Shown here: positions 1-19,920 of the stretch, piece by piece
Numbering within the stretch: position 1 is the first letter of the stretch
Layout: each line of letters opens with the position of its first letter
Assembly: GCA_963969365.1 (NCBI GenBank)
Contig: OZ017751.1
Span: 1,488,001 to 1,552,000, forward strand
Length of the DNA stretch: 64,000 nt
Source: Asterochloris sp. CNOR1
Taxonomy: Eukaryota; Chlorophyta; Trebouxiophyceae; Trebouxiales; Trebouxiaceae
Direction: 5' to 3'
Position numbers and translations under genes: made by a program
The notes under the pieces: model-generated
Told to the model about the DNA's origin: nothing
Seen by the model: only the letters and a program-made list of their open reading frames with translations
Databases searched by the model: none

Positions 1-537
1 ATGCTGCAACTTCAAAGTCTCCTCACTGTTCCTGCAGGTAGTTCTGCCTGAGGACATAGGTGCAGAATGAGTGGCCAACAGTGAGCTGCTCTCAATAGTG
101 TTGAGCCAGTTCGGTCCAAGCACACCTGCAGATCTGGGTCCTGGGTCACTGACCACTACACTTACAATACTCGACCGAGTCAATAACTGCACCAGCTGCT
201 GTGCTCATCTGGCAGAACCTGGCTTGTGGCGGTCCCACCGCTTTTAGGTTTGTAGTCTGTCCTCGCTGGCCCAACAAGGAAGCCATCGCCAGCTGATTGG
301 ACGTGGGAAGAGCTTCCATCTCTCATTTGAGCCTTCAGCCTGCAGGTGCCAGCCGATCTGCTTGGCGCCAAGCTCACCTGATCTGCCACAGTAAGCTTGA
401 CCTGCTATCCAGGCAAAATCCTTGCTGCAACAGCAAAAAGAGAGCCAGCAAAATGTTCAGAGGTGCCGGCCAATCATCAGCATGCGTCTTGTCAACCCTG
501 TTGCCATGCCCTGCAGGGCTCCCGAGGCATTCCCAAC
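1..537. other. No supported gene; 5' flank of TOM6-like gene
   Basis: I see no exon with family similarity here. Short open frames exist on both strands but have no recognisable motif. A CTGCAG acceptor-like site ends at about 515, just before the TOM6-like reading frame, so an upstream non-coding or short coding exon of that gene may lie in this stretch. The window edge also cuts off anything that begins to the left. Confidence 0.4.
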
Positions 538-681
538 ATGTTCAGCATCCAGCCTCGCCGTCCTGACTCTCGTACAGCATACAAGGAGCTGCGCAAGCAT
601 GCCATCATCCTGGCTGGCTGGTGCCTTGCCGTGCGCATGGCCCCATATGCCCTGGATGCTCTGCAAAAGCACAGCAAGTGA
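538..681 (+). CDS. TOM6: TOM6-like subunit of the mitochondrial outer-membrane translocase
   Basis: A 47-residue protein starts with MFSIQPRRPDSRTAYKELRK and ends in ALDALQKHSK before a TGA. The order matches plant TOM6 as I know it: a Met-Phe start, an RKPD-like basic patch, a KQLRSH-like stretch and one membrane helix with the pattern VRxxPYxL (here AVRMAPYALDAL). In plants TOM6 is a small tail-anchored subunit that stabilises the TOM import pore. The ATG at 538 was chosen for this match. The frame stays open upstream to an acceptor-like CTGCAG at about 515, so a short 5' exon is possible. It lies 149 bp upstream of the aminotransferase start on the same strand. The call rests on a short alignment from memory, so the family is likely but not certain. 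Confidence 0.6.
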   Translation: MFSIQPRRPDSRTAYKELRKHAIILAGWCLAVRMAPYALDALQKHSK

Positions 682-830
682 TCACCCCCGCCCAAAGAAC
701 ACCGCGCCTGCGGGTGAGCGCCCCATCGTAAGCCATTGAGAGCAAGGGCAAGTCCAACTGTTTGTCAGCAGCTGCTGCCTTTGCACCCTGCAGGCAGCTG
801 CTGTGCGCCCTGGCTTAGTCAGTGGCCAAG

Positions 831-6888
<6,058 letters not shown>

Positions 6889-7028
6889 AGAGACCACCAA
6901 AGCAGGGTGTATTGTTGCAAGGAGCATGGCTCCTGCCTGAGCATGAAATATGATGAAATTGATAAGGTGCAAGCGTAAGGGCTGTCATAAAACAATCTGG
7001 AGGAGGCTGGAGCATGTGTGCTGGGGTG
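6889..7028. other. Short convergent intergenic region
   Basis: 140 bp separate the stop codons of GFAT (+) and the coiled-coil gene (-). No further coding signal is visible, and the 3' ends of both transcripts must share or overlap this stretch. Confidence 0.6.
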
Positions 7029-8334
7029 TCACTTGCTGATCAGGTAGCGCTGGGCAGCGTCCCTGATCTTTTGCATGAACTTGGCTGGGTCCTCCTGCCC
7101 AGCTGCCTGTGCTGCCTCAATATTCTGCTGCAACAGGTCCAGCAGCGGCTGGTCTATCTCGTTGTTGCCCGCCATTTCAAGCAGCATGGCTTTCTTGTCC
7201 TGCGCCATCAGCAGCTTTTTCATGCGGTCCAGCGGCGCCACCAGCTGCTGGGACCTGGCATCAAAGTCTTTGGTGCCCTGCTCCAGGAACTGCTTCACTG
7301 CCTCTAGCTCAGCCAGGAGGTCCTCATTCACGACTTTATTGAATCGTTCCTCAGCTGCAGTTAACCAAGGGCCGCTTCAGACGCTGCATCTCGAGAGCCA
7401 GACTGCATCACAAGCAGCTGACAACAGTCAGCAACTTAATTTTCGCATATGCAACAGGCATCTTGTGCTGCTCACAGGCAGGCAGGCAGGTGGACCAAGA
7501 CAGCATAAGGTGCTAAACGCCTCACATATCTTGGTCTGGAGGTGAGAGAAGAAGTCTGGGCTGAGCAGCGGGCGGCATCTCGCAATCTCATAGTGCATCT
7601 CCTTTGCCTCTGTGTCCAAGAAGTAGTTGATGATTTCATCATTTGTCTTGGGTTCTGACCGTGCCTGCCCCACACCAGCAAGCTTTCATGAATGGCAGCA
7701 GGCTCCAGGCAATTGTTCTCCTCACCCAGCCTCAACAGCAGGCTGGATAGCGTTGGGCGATACAGGTGACATGAGCAATCTCTAGAACCTATGACTGGGT
7801 ACATGGCATGTTGGCTCAGACACCACAATGCCTGGTGGACAATGACAGCAGCCTCCTGCCCCTGGCAGGCTACTGGGCCTGTACTGCCACACAAGCATAG
7901 GCAGCCTCATCATCAGCAGCCACATGACTGCCCTCATGGCAGGGCACAGCGTGCTCACATCTCTCTTGCGCTGCAGCTCCTCTCTCATCTCCGCCTCCTT
8001 CTTGTCCATCTGCTCCTGCAGCTCCTTGTCCTCTGCAATCTGCTTCTGCAGAGTGCGCCGCTGGATGTGCCCCCCGCGAGGCTGAGCAAGGATGCCCTCA
8101 GGGTCCTGCAGTGGCACAGCATTGCTGATGAGGCATCCTGAGCAATAGAGTTGGTCTGAGCTGCCGTGGAGCAGAAACCCGCTCATGAGTCTCTGAGCCA
8201 GCACCCACCCAGCCCACTGCCTTTATGGTAAGGCGGCCGCGGCGGCTGCACAGTGCCCTGGGGTGCTGCCTGGGGATGTGCAGGCACCGTCCAGCAGTGG
8301 AGCAGGTCTTGGAAGTGAGGCCCAGCATGGTCAT
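7029..8334 (-). CDS. Conserved coiled-coil protein of unknown function, probably plastid-targeted
   Basis: Four phase-checked exons (8334-8209, 8105-7959, 7664-7526, 7354-7029) give about 245 residues. The first exon, MTMLGLTSKTCSTAGRCL and onward, is rich in Ser, Thr and Arg with no acidic residue for some 40 positions, as in a chloroplast transit peptide. The second exon is a charged helix (AEDKELQEQMDKKEAEM). The third carries EPKTNDEIINYFLDTEAKEM, and the last EERFNKVVNEDLLAEL followed by LLEMAGNNEIDQPLLDLL. I recall similar NEID/AEERFNKVV blocks in land-plant proteins without an assigned role, so I give no name. An in-frame Met 10 codons upstream (8364) is an alternative start. It shares a 128-bp divergent promoter region with the Hsp70-like gene. 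Confidence 0.8.
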
Positions 8335-8462
8335 ATTTGGCGGCAGGGAGTGGACCAGTGTCACTCTGCTGCACTTTAAGACCGCTGGTCTTCAGCTTGC
8401 AGCTGAGTTGGCGCAGTCAAACCGGATCTTGACCTACCTGCTCACCATGATGTCTGGTCCAA
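8335..8462. promoter_or_regulatory. Divergent promoter region, coiled-coil gene / Hsp70-like gene
   Basis: Only 128 bp lie between the two start codons, which point away from each other. No clear TATA box is visible. The region must hold both promoters, so a shared bidirectional promoter is inferred from spacing alone. Confidence 0.5.
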
Positions 8463-11002
<2,540 letters not shown>

Positions 11003-11135
11003 GGGCGGCACTTAAGAGTACTACAAATGCAGGCGGTGTACACTCCAGTACATCTCAATCCATTCATTCTAATTACTGACTCAAGCAAAATGAAATCAAC
11101 TGAATAAGAATGGAGGGCATGAGGAGGCTACACAT
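11003..11135. other. Short convergent intergenic region
   Basis: 133 bp lie between the Hsp70-like stop and the SYLF gene stop. I searched it on the + strand for an Hsp70 substrate-binding domain or linker and found none. Confidence 0.6.
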
Positions 11136-12380
11136 CAGTATGCTGGCTGTCCTGCCATTCCAGCACGTCCAGCACTCATCTGGTGCAGTGCATCATAGAG
11201 GGGCTGAGCTTGAGGGGGTGGCGGCAGCTGCCCGCCCAGGATCTGCAACACAGCACGACATATATCCATGTTCAAGGCCATGGAAGACGCCTCCTGCAAG
11301 TGCGACTGCAACTCTTGCCATACTACATGGCTCAGATACAGTTCTTGAGGAACAGCTGCTTCATGGTGGCAGCCTGCGCTGGGAGCGCAGCAGCAGGCTG
11401 CTCAGATGCACATGTGCAGAGGCTCTGACCTGAGTGGGTGAGACGCTCTGGCCGTACACCTTGGCATTCTCTTTGGCGGCGGGGGTTGTGACTCCGGCTG
11501 TGACTGTGAGATCAAAGAGCAGGCCTCCAGCCCACGTGAAGACGAATGCATCACTTTCACCAGTGGTCAGCTTGGCTTTCAAGCTGTCTCCAGTGACCGA
11601 GTCAGCCGCCTCATTTGGTTTAATGTCTGCAGCAGAGGTCATGACGGGAGCTGTCGGTAGCCAGGAGCTGCGCCACATGAAGAGGAGAGACACAGTGAGA
11701 CACATGCCTCAGTTGCTGGCAGGATTCACTCACAATCAACAGAAAGACCAGCGCCCAGCTTGAAGTCTGTGTCTCGCTTGAACTGCTCAAGAGCAGCCTC
11801 AGTGTTGAGAACCATCACGGTGTCAGCCTTGGAGACACCAAGTGTGAGTCCACCCCCGGCAGCATGCCAGTCTGCAGCAAAGCAATGGATCAATCTGCAT
11901 TGCCAAAAGCTGCTAGCTACAGCATACTGCTGACGCAGGCAATACCTCCTCACCAAAGAAGCTGGGGCCAGACCACGCTCCATCCGGAGTCTTGCCAACA
12001 ATGAACCCGGAGCCCTGTGCCACAAGGGTCTCATGTCAGGAAACACAGCAGCTGGGACAGCGTGCTTCTGAGGCCAGTGCTTTGATTGGCATTGGTAACG
12101 AACCTTCTGGACGCCGACGTACAGCACACCAGCCTTGTATGTGGACATGAACACCAGGCCCTGCGGGCGTCAATGCCATCAAATCAGTCAGCGACAGGGG
12201 ACGCAGATGGTATCAGCAGCAGCACAACAGCACCCAGCTGCAGCTGCATGCGCTTACCTTGGCCTTGTGTACCAGATCAGGGGCAATGCCAGCAACAGCT
12301 GGGAGGGCGCCAAGCTTATGCAGCATCTCCACTGCAGGGGGTGTGGCGTGGCCAGGCTGAACAGCAAGCAGGCTGGTCAT
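11136..12380 (-). CDS. SYLF (Ysc84/DUF500) domain protein
   Basis: Six exons (12380-12258, 12160-12104, 12014-11954, 11871-11734, 11626-11430, 11293-11136) give about 240 residues. The SYLF domain covers nearly all of it: GLVFMSTYKAGVLYVGVQK, the glycine-rich GSGFIVGKTPDGAWSGPSFF, GGGLTLGVSKADTVMVLNT and FKLGAGLSVD, then TWAGGLLFDLTV in place of the usual SRSKGLFAGVSL block. SYLF domains in yeast Ysc84 and human SH3YL1 bind phosphoinositides and actin at membranes. Bacterial relatives exist too. There is no FYVE or SH3 partner domain. The start at 12380 is the first Met in the exon, but the frame continues upstream to a CTGCAG acceptor, so one more 5' exon may exist. Confidence 0.85.
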
Positions 12381-12833
12381 GATGCTGGTGTTAGGCAGCT
12401 GCAGGCAGCAGGAAAAAGCTTATGTCATGGTCTGATGGCCTGTGCATGAACAGATCCAGATGCTGCCTGCCACAGCTCGAAATAGTCTCCATGGCTACTG
12501 ATGCATGGGGCTCGTCATGTGTTTGCCACCATTGTCTGACCTGCTGGACTTCAAGTGTGTGATATACCCTCGTAAGTCTCGCGAGATGTGGACAGCTATG
12601 AAGACTATCTGCAGCAATTGGCCCAGGGATGTCTTTGTCTGATGGTGATTCCCGCAACCAGATTGCGGGAATGTAAAGGTATGGCTTCAGAGCCGAGATC
12701 CCCTGCCTCCTCTGCCGGACCTCACCGCAAGCCTTCTTGAATGACCCTTTTGGCTCAATCACACAGTACTGCCTGATCTCAAGCACTAGGTGAACCCACA
12801 TGGAGACGTTAACTCGCTGGGGCAATCACAGGC
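12381..12833. promoter_or_regulatory. Divergent region between SYLF gene and isoamylase gene
   Basis: About 450 bp with no family-matched exon. A 144-codon open frame on the - strand (12391-12825) has no recognisable motif. It could contribute a 5' exon to the SYLF gene, but I could not find a phase-consistent junction. It presumably contains both promoters. Confidence 0.4.
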
Positions 12834-15800
12834 TTGTGGCTACCCCCTGGCTGTGCCAGGTTCATGTACAGGGCCGTCAGCACAGATCAAATCAGATGCT
12901 GTGCCAACGCACAGGGAGGCAAAGCCCACTCAGATGCTCTCACAGGGCCATCACATGCCAGGCTGCCGTTAATGGCAGACCTGGTCAATCAGCAGCCCAT
13001 GTGTATTGCTTCAACACACACCAGGGCCATCTGGTGCGGCGCCAGTAAGAGCTCAAGACACATCACGTCCTGCTCTGAAAGCCATTGAGCATGTGTCTGC
13101 CTGCCTCCCCTGTGCAGGTGCATACTCAGGTCAACAAGCAGGGCAGCACCTTCGTTGTGACCATTGATGTGGATGGCAGCCTTGCCCCAGGGAGTGAAGA
13201 GCTGCACGTCAGCTGGTGAGCCTGGTTGCAGCTGCTCCAGCGTGTCCCAGGATGCCTCTTCTGTCCCTCAAAAGCAGAGAAGCGGTGTGCCTGCAGGGGT
13301 GCCTACAGGGCCTCAGCAGGAAAGTGGTTCCATCCTGAGAAGCTCACCCCTACAGGGACACAGCCCGACCCACACAACAGCCGCGCAAAGCTGTCCAAGC
13401 TGCAGCAGGCAGGAGGTGTGCCCACATGCTGTGTTGACTCTTCCACGCACAGCAGTGCCGTGCCTGCCAGTACAGGGCATTGCATACACAGGCCCCAGGT
13501 GTTCGACCATTTCCTGATGCTCACATCTGCACAGCTTCTGCCTGCCTGCCATCAGGAGCCCAGCCACAGCAGCTTTACAAGTGCCTTATCCTTATAACTG
13601 CCCCCGTCCCTTGGCAGGGAACGGCAAGGGCTCCCTTCACCGTCTAGAGTTCAAGGTGCCCAGCCAGATTGCGCCAGTTATGCTGGGTTTCCAGGTGAAG
13701 GTGGATGGCGAGAGTGAGCCCACGTACATTGGGCCGCGCCACGGCAGCCACTTCACAGTACCAGTCGGCGTCGGCAAGGGCACAGCCTCCAAGCTGGGTG
13801 AGTCGTCAGTCACTGCCTGAGCGAAAAACGAGAGTGATGCTGCACCATACAAGGACTTCAGCACATTCACAGATCTCAGGCTGCTACAAGCTGGGGGTTT
13901 CTGCTGACTGCCAGATGGCATGCCACACATCTGCCAGGCTGCAGTCCTGCACACCACCCTGCCGTACCACCCTGCCACACCTTTCATGTGCCACACAGTA
14001 GCCCTGCACACACCACGTCACACATGCTCTCTGCTGCAGAGCAGCCCTGCACATCTCCACCTCTGCTGGTGCAGGTCCAGCTCTGGATGCAGTCAGCCAG
14101 GACGGTAGCTGCAGCATTAACTTTGCAGTGCGCTCGCGGCATGCAGCGCGCATGTCGCTGTGCCTGGCTCGCACCAGCACCCCGGCAGGCAGCAAGGGGG
14201 GCTACCTGGAGGTCACCCTGGACCCCATAGTCAACAAGTCAGGTGCACCGCGCGGCCTGCACTTCAGCTGTCATGATGTAATGATGTGTGAGGCGGTGTG
14301 CCAGCTGCAGCGGATGGTTCTCAGAGGGGCTCTGGCAAGTCCTTCCACCCCTTCCGTCCTGACCGGTGCTTGATGTCGCAGACTGAAAGCCCAGCACCCC
14401 GATGAGTCCAGGTTGGGCTCAGGATGGGTGTGATGGGCGTTTGCCTTGCGAGCTGGCGTATCTCCTGGCATGCGGCTTGTTGAGGCTGGCAGTGCTGCTG
14501 CAGGGGACACCTGGCACATCTGCCTGGAGGGCCTGAAGGAGGTTGGGACGCTGTGCTATGGCTGGCGAGCGGAGGCTGACGCCGCATGGGGCGGCGGCAG
14601 CAGGTTCCATCCAGGTGGGACACAGCACACCTCCCTCTCCTTTCCGGCGGGCCTGCTCCTGCGTCAGCTGAGCGGCAGGGAAACACCTGATTGCGCTTCT
14701 GTGCACCTGCGCGTTGCCTGCTTGTGCCCAAGGCAGCAGATCAGGTCGCCCGCTTCTCAGCAGCATCTGCCACATTTAGTGCCTTGCAGACAGCATGTGC
14801 GTCCAGCCAGGGGTCAGGAGGGGCCCGTCAGCCACCCATGGCTGCTGCCTTGGTATGGGGTGCGTGAGTGCAGGGGCATTGCAGGCCTGACGTGGGTGGG
14901 TGGGGTGCTGCAGGGCAGATCATGCTGGACCCCTGCTGCCCCATCGTGAGCCAGGTCACCGTCCCTGACAATGTCAACCTGGTGCCCCCCCGGGGCGGCG
15001 CTGCCGGCAGCATGCCCCGGAACACTCCAGAGGTGTGCTGTCCACCCCTGCCAGTCACTGGCCATGGCCCAGCTTCACTCTGCTGCTTGCGCTCCCTGCT
15101 CAGCATGCACATTGCCGGCACCAGAGATGCATGGACGGCACAAGCTGCGCCATGCCCTGCGCGTGCTGCAGCTTGCACACCGCTGCTGCTGAGCTGAAAA
15201 GCGTTGTGGAGTGGCCATCTGTAGCAACTTCTTGTGATGCAGTGCTCATGCAGTGCAGGTGCTGCTGGGCAGCCTTGCATTCCTGCTGGACGACGTGCTT
15301 GCAGGCAACCCTAACATCAGGCTGCAGCACAGCATGGAGGACACTGTCATCTTGGAGTTGGATGTCCCCACCTTTGCTCAGGTCAGGCAATCAGACGACC
15401 AACAGCATCTGTATGTTGGCCTGGTTGAGCAGCTGTGCTGAGCGCCCTGCTGCCACAGCTGGACTTCCTGCACCAGAATAGACTGCGTGTCTGCACAGCA
15501 GCCGTGAAGTGGAGCCTGCTCTGGCATGAGTCTGCTATTTTGTGTGCTTGCACCTTTTCTTGCCCCAAGACTCTGTGCACATGCAGGGGTCAGATGTGGG
15601 TCCCTCTGAGAATCAGGGCAAATATTTGGGAGTGTTAGACCATGTCAATACCATCAAGTAGGCCACAAAGAGTAATTGCTTGACTTGGAACGATTAACAT
15701 GGCGCTCAAGCTGCCAGGCAGAAACCCAGCCTTGCTGCTGCGGGTGTCATGCAGCCCACCCCTGCCCTCTGCTGGACAACATGGCCTACAGCAGCACTGC

Positions 15801-18800
15801 TGACATTCACCGCCCCTTTGTGCAGGGCTGCCGGTGCCACAGCAGTGCTGTTGACGCCTGTGGTGGCGTCTGCAGAGGGTCTGGGACCCATGGGCCGTGC
15901 TCCAGTCAGCTTCTTTGCGCCAGAGCCCTCCATGGCAAACGGGGACAGCCCCAATGCTGCTGCCCAGGAGCTGAAGCAGATGATTCGTGGGCTGCACGAG
16001 GAGGGCATTGAAGTGCTCCTGCAGGCGCGCAGAGCTGCATTCTTACCGTGCCTGCAGCCCATAAGCAATCAGCAGCATGCCTACCTGTGAGGATCTGTTG
16101 CCTGTCTGAACTGGAATCTGCTGCTGGAGCAGGAATCAGCCCAGGTGTGAAGACAGAAGTCTGCCATTCATGAGCCGCCCACATGCATGAACCAACTGGC
16201 AGCACAGCCAGGTCCCATCCACCCGAGAGGCCACTACCACAAAAAGGTCTGACTCGGCGCAGCAGCCCTGCTGGCAGTGCACGCGCATTGTCCAGCATTG
16301 CAGCAGTGAATAGTCGGCTCTGAAGCAGAAACTCAGGGAGGCACTCAGCTGCTGCTGAGGCCATGCTGAAAGGCGCCGTGCAGCTTTCAAAGTGTCCCAG
16401 TTGCATTCCCGTCCCCGTGTGCTGCAAGATGCAGACTGCACTTCAGGCTGGACCCCACACACCACCATGCCGCAGCCTGCCTGCCGCGTGCCTGGACGCT
16501 ACAAGCCGCAGAAATCCAGCCACGCTGCCTGCAGGCTGAGTACTGCTTCACAGCCGAGGGCACAGACAAGAACCCCACAGCCTACTCCCTGAGGGGCCTG
16601 GACGCTGCGGTCTACTATCGCAGCAATGGGGTGCTCAACTGCGGCCATGCTGTGGTGCGCACGCTCATCATCGACTCCCTGAAGCACTGGGCACTGGAGT
16701 ACCAGGTGGACGGGTTCTGCTTTGTCAACGCAGAGACTCTGGTGCAGGGTGAGTACCCTCCACCTGGCAGATTTTGCTGTGCGGACTGTCTGGTGCAAAG
16801 TGAGCTGTGGTGCCCCTGGCAGCTCTAGAGCCCTGTCTTCTGAGAGTTCATGGGCTCCCAGGGTGAGCCCTCGCCCAAGGGGAGCGCTTTACAGCCAGAC
16901 GGCATCGCCAGCAGCATGATGAGTGTTTACACCAAGCGCATGGTAGGGCTGTTTGCGGTTTTGCTCATGCTGCACACAAAGCAGGTGGGGGTGTGTTTAC
17001 AACTCATGCCGGCCCTTCTTTGCCTAACAGCCATCGACATGCACATGTCCTCAGTCCGGTAACAGCACAAGAATTGAGCCTCTCATGCATTGAGGCTGCC
17101 CCACGCTGCAGACTGCGACAGCAATCCCACTCCTGCCAAATCCAAGCGGCCATGTCTGCAAAGCGTCTGCACTCCAGGTAACAGCATGCAGCTTATCTCA
17201 CCATATGGGGGCCACTCATCTGCCTGCCATAGAGCTCCATGCAGGTTCCACTGACGTCTGTAGGCCTACCTGAACCCAGGCAGCAGGCCCAGTCAGTCAT
17301 ACATGCCACCTAAATGTCGTCAGGGGAGACTGTAGGTGCCCCATGGGCAATCCCATGGGTACACCAAAATTCTGCACTAGAAACACAATTCTGAGCCCCA
17401 CTGCTCCCTGCAGACCGCGATGGCACCATCCTGGACAACCCTCCCCTGGCAGAGGAGATCGCACAGGAGCCCCTGCTGCAGGGCCTCAAGATGGTGGCAT
17501 GGGCAGCAGACGACTCCCTGCTGCCGCGGGGGGGCACCCGCGGGTTTCCTCACTGGGGCATCTGGACGGAACGGAACAAGGCTTTCCAGAAGGACATCGT
17601 GGGGTGGCTGGTGCAGGCGCAGCCCGCCATGGCCAGCAAGGTTGCCACACGGTGGGGCCCTGCAGGGCGCAGATTCAGCCGGGCACCGCTCGCCGCTTGA
17701 GTGGACATCCAATTGCCACACAGTGCTGTCTGCAGGGGAGCCATCATGCTGGATCTGCCTGCTGTGACTGCTGCTCCACGCCAAGCGCTTGTATGGAACA
17801 TGCATGCTGGCGCTGATCTAGGGGTTGCTTGTGAGGCAATCAGAGCAGGGGCGCCTTAGTGAGAGCTCTCTGCTCGAATCTCCTGTCCAGCGCGCTTGGA
17901 GAGCGTTCATGCTGATGATGGAATACGCCTGCTTGTCAGATTGCCTCTTCTTAGCCGGAAGCCCGCTGGCATATGCAGGATCACAGGCAGCGCAGACCTG
18001 CTGGCTGCTGACTGGGAGGGCGGCCTGCCAGGCACGCTGGCAGCTGGGCGCAGGCCCTCCTTTGGCCTGAACTTTGTGGCAGCTGTGGGGCAGGACAGCA
18101 TGGCCCAGGTGGTGGGCGGCCTGATGTCCAGCTACGAAGGCAAGTGACCCCCTGCTGCTGTGCACTGAAGAGTGATCCCATGGGCAGCCTGGTGTCCAGC
18201 TATGCTGGCAAGTGACCCTGTGCTGTCATGGGCTGAGGCTGCTGGGCGCTGTGTGCACAGCAGCACACCACACCACACAACACCACACAATCACTGATCA
18301 GGCTTAGCTCCTACCTGAGCGGCCTTATCTCCAATTTTGGAGGCAAGTGAAATCCTGCTGCTTGAGGCTGACTCCCAGCAGCATTGGGGGCACACTATGC
18401 TGCAGATCTAAGAACAGGGGGCTGGAACCTAGTATTGCTTGTGGAGTGCCTCATCCTGACTGCCAGTCCTGCCGGCAGCGGGGCCACTACAGGCCTCTCT
18501 TCACAGAGTTTTGCTTCCCTCATATGAGGCCTTGACAAGTCTGTTTCAGAGCTGCCAGCAGTGCCTCTGACACTTGCAACCCCACACTGGGCCACCAGCA
18601 CTGCCTTGAGCTGGCTTGCCCCTCAGGCCAAAGTGCGCCTCCTGCAGGGGAGCCTGCAACAGGAACCCTGGCCAAGACCCTGCTCCTGTCTGTGCTGGTC
18701 TCCCACGGCACCCCCGTCCTGACTCAGGAGGTCATCACAGACTCCGAGCTGCTGCGCTTTGTGGGTGCCTTGAGCCGACTGCGCCGGAAGCAGGCTGCCC

Positions 18801-19740
18801 TGCTGCTGCCAGCAGACTTTGATGAGCTCCGCAGCATCACATGGCACGGGGCCAGCGCAGGCAAGCACACAGAGATGTTTGCTTCCCCGACATGCAGAGC
18901 AGGCCTCAACTGCAGCCATGTGTGCCCCTCAGTGTGCATCTGTTCGTTGCTCCATCGTGCTTTGTTTTGCTCCCACCATGCTGCCCGCAACATTGCACCT
19001 GCTCATGCAACTGCAACAACCCCCCAGTGTCCCACACTTGAGCCTGTGCAGGCTCTGCTCCTGACTGGAGCGGTGAAGCTGCCACAAATGGCTACCCAGG
19101 AGCCAACTTTGTGGGGTTGAGCATCACCCCAGCAAAGCCCAAGCCAAAGGCCAAGCCTCCAGCAAGGCCGGCGGCAGGCTCTGCTGGCAGTGCCACCCCT
19201 GCAGGCATCAGGTCTGGTGCTCCAGCCAGTCCTCCTCATGCAGCCAGCATCAGTAGTGAAGCACCTGCTCAGCAGCCACCACTGCAGAAGGCCCCTCAAG
19301 GCGCTCTCTACATTGGGTTCAATGCTCACAGCACTCTGCTGGGCATACACATCCCAGATCCGCCCACAGGTGGGGGGCTTGCTGGCCGACTATGTTCAGC
19401 ACACTTAGCTGAGCAGTCGAATCACTTGCGCTGCAGCCCCAGCCAGTGAGCTCTTGCTGTTGCTCACTGCAACCCTGTGGGACTGTCTAAGAGGCTTGAT
19501 AAGCACAATGATGCTGCGCCACTACATGCAGGCTTTGCCTGGAAGCGAGCAGTGGACACAGCACAGAAGGCACCCAGTGACGCAGCAGTCAATGAGGCTG
19601 AGTATTCAGACTTCAGTGGAAATTACTATGAACTGCATGGTAAGGCCGGGCTTGTGCTGGTGGCTGTCAAGCTGCCCCAGACAGGGGCTGGCCTCACAGC
19701 AGGCAGCTCTCAAGGGCTTCGCACAGCCACAGCAGCCTGA
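12834..19740 (+). CDS. ISA2: ISA2-like isoamylase, non-catalytic starch debranching-enzyme subunit
   Basis: Plant ISA2 partners ISA1 to trim pre-amylopectin in the plastid and is itself inactive. Clear exons include 13118-13215, 13298-~13417, 13619-13798, ~14075-14241, 14501-14613, 14921-15032, 15259-15380, 15825-16024, 16535-16749, 17414-~17647, 17979-18139, 18649-18860, ~19051-19371 and ~19530-19740. The catalytic strand reads VDGFCFVNAETL. Active isoamylases have VDGFRFDLA there, so the nucleophile Asp is Val and the Arg is Cys, close to the plant ISA2 form VDGFCFINA. Other matches are SLRGLDAAVYY, LNCGHAVVRTLIIDSLKHW, NPPLAEEIA, GFPHWGIWTERN, RPSFGLNFVAA, LLLSVLVSHGTPVLT, ITWHG and ALYIGFNA. 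A Pro/Ala/Lys-rich insert lies before ALYIGFNA. The first exon and transit peptide are uncertain: MWLPPGCARF at 12834 is one candidate. Three introns have GC donors. Confidence 0.9.
18111..18358 (+). repeat. Threefold repeat of an ISA2 exon end with its GC splice donor
   Basis: The exon ends in LMSSYEG followed by donor GCAAGT at 18140. Two further copies lie downstream in the intron: LVSSYAG with GCAAGT at 18208, and LISNFGG with GCAAGT at 18343. Each donor is followed by a similar GACC/GAAAT..CTGCTG or TGCTG stretch. The copies sit about 70 and 135 bp apart and differ by scattered substitutions. Confidence 0.75.
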
Positions 19741-19920
19741 TGGCTGTGTCTCAATACCACGCATGCCTCTGTGCCACAGATGAGATGAAATGCATTTCAT
19801 GCATTGCAAACTGATGACTGAAGGGTTCAGTGCCTCAAGGTGACACGCGTTCTGCTATGCTACAAGGCGGGAAGGGGCAGCAGCGTCAGAGGAAAGTCAG
19901 GCAGAGTTGCCACTGTGATG
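19741..19920. other. Convergent intergenic region, isoamylase / NIP7
   Basis: 180 bp between two converging genes. A near-perfect tandem GATGAAATGCATTTCATGCATTG palindrome-like patch at about 19782-19806 could form a hairpin in either transcript. Nothing coding is visible. Confidence 0.4.

Noticed and set aside
11003-11135. Possible continuation of the Hsp70-like gene into a substrate-binding domain
   Set aside because: The frame stops at 11002, and the remaining 133 bp before the converging SYLF gene code nothing like an Hsp70 beta domain.
12391-12825. 144-codon frame upstream of the SYLF gene on the same strand
   Set aside because: I tried it as a first exon, but no donor joins it in phase to the SYLF exons, and it shows no family features.
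16025-16534. A GT donor (GAA^GTGCTC) just before the GC donor of the ISA2 intron
   Set aside because: It would delete VLLQ and break the 16-residue spacing GIEVxLxxxxxxTAEG that isoamylases keep, so the GC donor is preferred.
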